From positions 1 through 8,227 of the forward strand of contig JAFGEY010000485.1 in NCBI GenBank assembly GCA_016931365.1: a stretch of DNA of 8,227 nucleotides, read 5' to 3'. Made by a program: the position numbers and the translations under genes. Shown here piece by piece: positions 5,791-8,227 of this stretch (position 1 is the first letter of the stretch; each line of letters opens with the position of its first letter). The notes beneath the pieces are model-generated. The model worked only from the letters and a program-made list of their open reading frames with translations. It made no database searches and was not told where the DNA came from. Origin of the DNA: Anaerolineae bacterium (GTDB taxonomy: Bacteria; Chloroflexota; Anaerolineae; JAFGEY01).

Positions 5791-8226
5791 TCATATCCTC
5801 ATCAAAAAGTGTCTGTAGATCTCCCCATCCGTCGGCTCTTTTGCCGGCACCATCAGCGGCTCGGCCAGCACCGGCTGCACGTCGCGGCGGTCGGTCGAGT
5901 AACCCAGCTTGACCACGCTGCGCGCCACCTCCATCCGCGACAGGAAACGCTTGTAGTGCTCGTCCACAAAGCCTTTCTCACTCAGCGCCAGGTGCGCCAT
6001 CATCAGGTCGCGGTCCTTGGGATTCTTGAGCTGGGTGACAAAGGCGTTGTTGCACGAGTCCACGATCCCCGGCGGCAGGTCGGCCGGCGACTGAGTCATC
6101 AGGTGCAGCCAGATACGGTACTTGCGCCCGTCGCGCCACATGTCCTGGAACTGCTGCGCGGTCGTGGCTCCACCTTCATCGTCGCCTGATGCGCTGCTCA
6201 CCCCACCTAACACTTTGTTGGCCTCCTCGAAGAAAATCTGCATCCAGTTGGTGAACCCGCCCTGGTTCAGTTCCTCGCGTCTGCGTCGCACGGCATCGGT
6301 GTAGAGGTGCCAGGCCATCATTGACAGCAAGGCCACCTTGGAATACTCGTCCAGTTCCGCGCCGCCCTCGAAGACGGTCATCCCCCAGGGCAGCGATACA
6401 TCTTCGATGGTCATCACATCATCCCCACGGCCATACATCAGCGCCATCTCGCCCCGCGAGAACGGCTCCAGGCGCAGCAGCACCCCTTCCAGCGAGGTGC
6501 GATCGGCGTTCTGGCTGGGCTTGAGGTCATCGTACATCCGGCGCAGCCGGTCGTGCCAGGCCGGGATGTCCACCCGCCGGCTGCGGTAGACGGCCAGCGC
6601 CTGGCGCTCGACGGCGGTCAGCGCGCCCAGGTGCGTGCCTATGAGGGAGCGAAGGGATAGGTTCAGTTCTTGCAGTCGCCTGACAATTGCCTCTTCCTCG
6701 TAGCGATTGCGCACGGTGTTCCAATTCTCGTCGCCCAGCACCTGGCGGTCGGCGGTCAGCGCGCCGTGCTCCTGGTAAAGCTCGATCAGGGCCCGGCGCA
6801 TAAAGCCCAACTGCCGCGGCCCCATTCCCCCGGCGTTGGCCCACAGGTCGCAGATCGTGCGCAGCTGCTGCTCCGGGTCGATGCGCTTGCCGAACTGGAG
6901 TGGATTCCAGCGCAGGGGACGCATCGCGCCGGGCTGGAGCTGGTAGATCTCGACGTGGCCGTCCAGGCCGGGCGCGGTGAGCATCTTGCGCCAGCCCTGA
7001 CCAAAGTCGAGGACGACGGTGCGGTACTTCCAGCGGGCGGTCGTCTCCAGGGCCAAGCGCTCTGCTGCAACACTCTTGCCGTAGCCGGTGTTGCCGGCGA
7101 ACACGGTGTGAAACATCCGCTCCGGCGACAATCGCACCTGGGCGGCGGTCAGGTCGCCCGTTTCGGTGGAGACCAGGTGGCCCAGCACCACGTCGCCGTC
7201 CATATCGGGCAGAAAGGCAAACGGCGGGATCGACTCCTGGGTGGTCAGGGCGATGCCCTCCTCAAAGATGCCCGGTGCAGCGTAAGCCGATAGTTGCAGC
7301 ATCGTGAGCAGGCTGGCGTGCCGGTAGCCGCTCATCACGCCGGGGACGGTCTCCTCGGCGGCGCAAGGGGTGAAGCAGGCCGCGTGCAGGCGCAGGTGAC
7401 CTTCCTCGGCGGGCGACAATTCCCGCGTCAGCACCGGCGTGACCACCTCATCAATGCCGTGGAAGGCCTGCGGCACGAGCGCCTGCGCGGCGCGCTTGCC
7501 GTTCTGCGTGCGGGTGAGGACGTACACGTCGGTCAGATACCCGCCCTCCTTGCTCATCTGATCCAGCAAGACTTCCTGCTGGCGGAGCAACTCGGTCAGG
7601 CGGATGGCCACGTCGTCCTCCCACTGGAAGGTCTTGGACAACGAGACGCTGGGCACGCCGCCGACGCTGAAGGAAGCCATCTCCGACAGGGCGTAGGTGC
7701 GCGCCTGGGCCACGCTGGCCGAACTGGACGTGCCGTGCGAGCTGCTCTCGGTGTGGGATGCTCCATCGGCGACACTCTTTGAGTCGGATACGCTGCCGCC
7801 GCGGCTCTCGCCCCACCCCTCGCCCCAACTGCGGGTGTGGCTCTCCGAGTTCGACTCGCCGGTCGAGGTGGTCACCGTGCGGGTGACGCCCTGCGACTCG
7901 CCTGCTGTCTCGGAAAGGGTCTGGCCGCGCGAGCCGCCGGCGCTGGAAGCGTGCCCTTCGCTGACCGAGACGCTGTGATTGCCGCCCACGCTCTCGCTGT
8001 GCGCCTGGGAAGTGGCGTTGGCCACCGTCTCCGAGTGCATCGAACTGCTGCCGTGCACCTCGGCCACCGACATCCCCTGGCTCTGGCTGGCGGTCATCGA
8101 GGCGTTGACCGAGGCATTGGCTCCCACGCCGAGGCCGAACGGCTGGGCGGAGACGCTGCCGCCGACGCTGGTTCCGAGCGTGGCCGCCTGGCCGGCCATC
8201 TGCGAATGGCCGACCGAGGTGCTGTG
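5791..8226 (-). CDS. HerA/VirB4-superfamily P-loop ATPase with Ser-rich N-terminal region (5' end cut by window edge)
   Basis: The frame stays open to the right edge, so the true start lies outside; an in-frame ATG at 8197-8199 is probably internal because the nine residues before it (HSTSVGHSQ) continue the same composition. Numbering from that Met: a Ser/Gly/His-rich region to about 165; an N-terminal domain at about 190-360 including LGHLVSTETG just before the P-loop; Walker A GNTGYGKS at 369-376; a largely helical insert at about 440-580; EGGAELDEYSK at 611-621; Walker B IFFEEANK at 655-662; and LMTQSPADLP at 700-709, which resembles the TQSP motif after Walker B in VirB4/TraC ATPases. 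Such hexameric motors drive conjugation, pilus systems, DNA packaging or end-resection. The first acidic residue of Walker B is Glu, not the usual Asp. The reading frame ends MRI-stop, so the C-terminus is complete. The gene is convergent with the RHS gene, with no operon partner visible. Superfamily is sure; the exact role is not determinable. Confidence 0.88.
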   Translation of the reverse strand, partial: HSTSVGHSQMAGQAATLGTSVGGSVSAQPFGLGVGANASVNASMTASQSQGMSVAEVHGSSSMHSETVANATSQAHSESVGGNHSVSVSEGHASSAGGSRGQTLSETAGESQGVTRTVTTSTGESNSESHTRSWGEGWGESRGGSVSDSKSVADGASHTESSSHGTSSSASVAQARTYALSEMASFSVGGVPSVSLSKTFQWEDDVAIRLTELLRQQEVLLDQMSKEGGYLTDVYVLTRTQNGKRAAQALVPQAFHGIDEVVTPVLTRELSPAEEGHLRLHAACFTPCAAEETVPGVMSGYRHASLLTMLQLSAYAAPGIFEEGIALTTQESIPPFAFLPDMDGDVVLGHLVSTETGDLTAAQVRLSPERMFHTVFAGNTGYGKSVAAERLALETTARWKYRTVVLDFGQGWRKMLTAPGLDGHVEIYQLQPGAMRPLRWNPLQFGKRIDPEQQLRTICDLWANAGGMGPRQLGFMRRALIELYQEHGALTADRQVLGDENWNTVRNRYEEEAIVRRLQELNLSLRSLIGTHLGALTAVERQALAVYRSRRVDIPAWHDRLRRMYDDLKPSQNADRTSLEGVLLRLEPFSRGEMALMYGRGDDVMTIEDVSLPWGMTVFEGGAELDEYSKVALLSMMAWHLYTDAVRRRREELNQGGFTNWMQIFFEEANKVLGGVSSASGDDEGGATTAQQFQDMWRDGRKYRIWLHLMTQSPADLPPGIVDSCNNAFVTQLKNPKDRDLMMAHLALSEKGFVDEHYKRFLSRMEVARSVVKLGYSTDRRDVQPVLAEPLMVPAKEPTDGEIYRHFLMRI
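7072..7095 (-). other. Walker A (P-loop) GNTGYGKS of the ATPase
   Basis: Residues 369-376 read GNTGYGKS, a full GxxGxGKS/T nucleotide-binding loop, preceded by hydrophobic strand residues HTVFA and followed by a helix (VAAERLALE). This supports an active ATPase rather than a decayed one. Confidence 0.95.
7705..8226 (-). repeat. Ser/Gly/His/Glu-rich low-complexity N-terminal region of the ATPase
   Basis: From the window edge to about residue 165 (numbered from the Met at 8199) serine occurs at every second or third position, in patterns such as SVSVSEGHASS, SNSESHTRSWGEGWGES and SHTESSSHGTSSS. There is no signal peptide or membrane segment in the visible part. The regular S-x-S spacing implies an extended or beta-stacked low-complexity segment rather than a globular enzyme domain. 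From memory, other HerA-like ATP-binding proteins carry comparable Ser-rich leaders with SWGES-type motifs; their function is not known to me. Confidence 0.8.
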
Positions 8227-8227
8227 C

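Noticed and set aside
6670..7293. Open frames of 207 and 162 codons on the + strand opposite the ATPase (also 7294-7782).
   Set aside because: They are GC-rich antisense shadows of the ATPase coding frame, with no recognisable domain, while the - frame has Walker A, Walker B and TQSP motifs.
46..8226. An RHS effector and ATPase forming one secretion operon.
   Set aside because: The genes converge on a hairpin and cannot share a transcript; a functional pair is possible but not supported by anything in the window.

Overview
The window holds two large, convergently transcribed genes separated by a 114-base gap that contains one strong hairpin. No tRNA, rRNA, CRISPR array, transposase or integrase was seen. 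The left gene (+ strand, from about base 46 to 5676) encodes a giant RHS/YD-repeat protein. The right gene (- strand, 5791 to the right edge, cut at its N-terminus) encodes a P-loop motor ATPase of the HerA/VirB4 superfamily with a very serine-rich N-terminal region.

Organism: the combination of a giant YD-repeat protein, a LysM-bearing tip and a GC-rich HerA/VirB4-like ATPase with a Ser/Gly/His-rich leader would fit an environmental bacterium such as a filamentous Chloroflexota (Anaerolineae-like). This is an impression from protein style only; no marker gene in the window fixes the taxonomy.

Layout. Bases 1-45 are in no convincing coding frame, and the RHS frame is closed upstream by a TGA at 22-24. 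Bases 91-525 carry irregular YD repeats. Bases 526-3684 carry exactly 50 consecutive YD units, of which 47 are 21 residues (63 bases) and three are 24, 22 and 20 residues. Bases 3685-4500 carry degenerate YD repeats. Bases 4507-4791 encode the RHS repeat-associated core, ending in a DPLG motif. Bases 4792-5676 encode a 295-residue tip: a LysM-like domain, then an unrecognised tail with seven cysteines and an AT-richer composition. Bases 5677-5790 hold the hairpin. Bases 5791-8226 are the ATPase gene.

Function: RHS repeats form a hollow beta-shell that commonly encloses a variable C-terminal payload released by cleavage near the DPxG motif. Here the payload position is taken by LysM plus an unknown domain, and no immunity gene follows on the same strand. 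The ATPase looks like a DNA- or protein-translocating motor. Because the two genes converge they are not an operon, and a functional link between them is not shown by this sequence.
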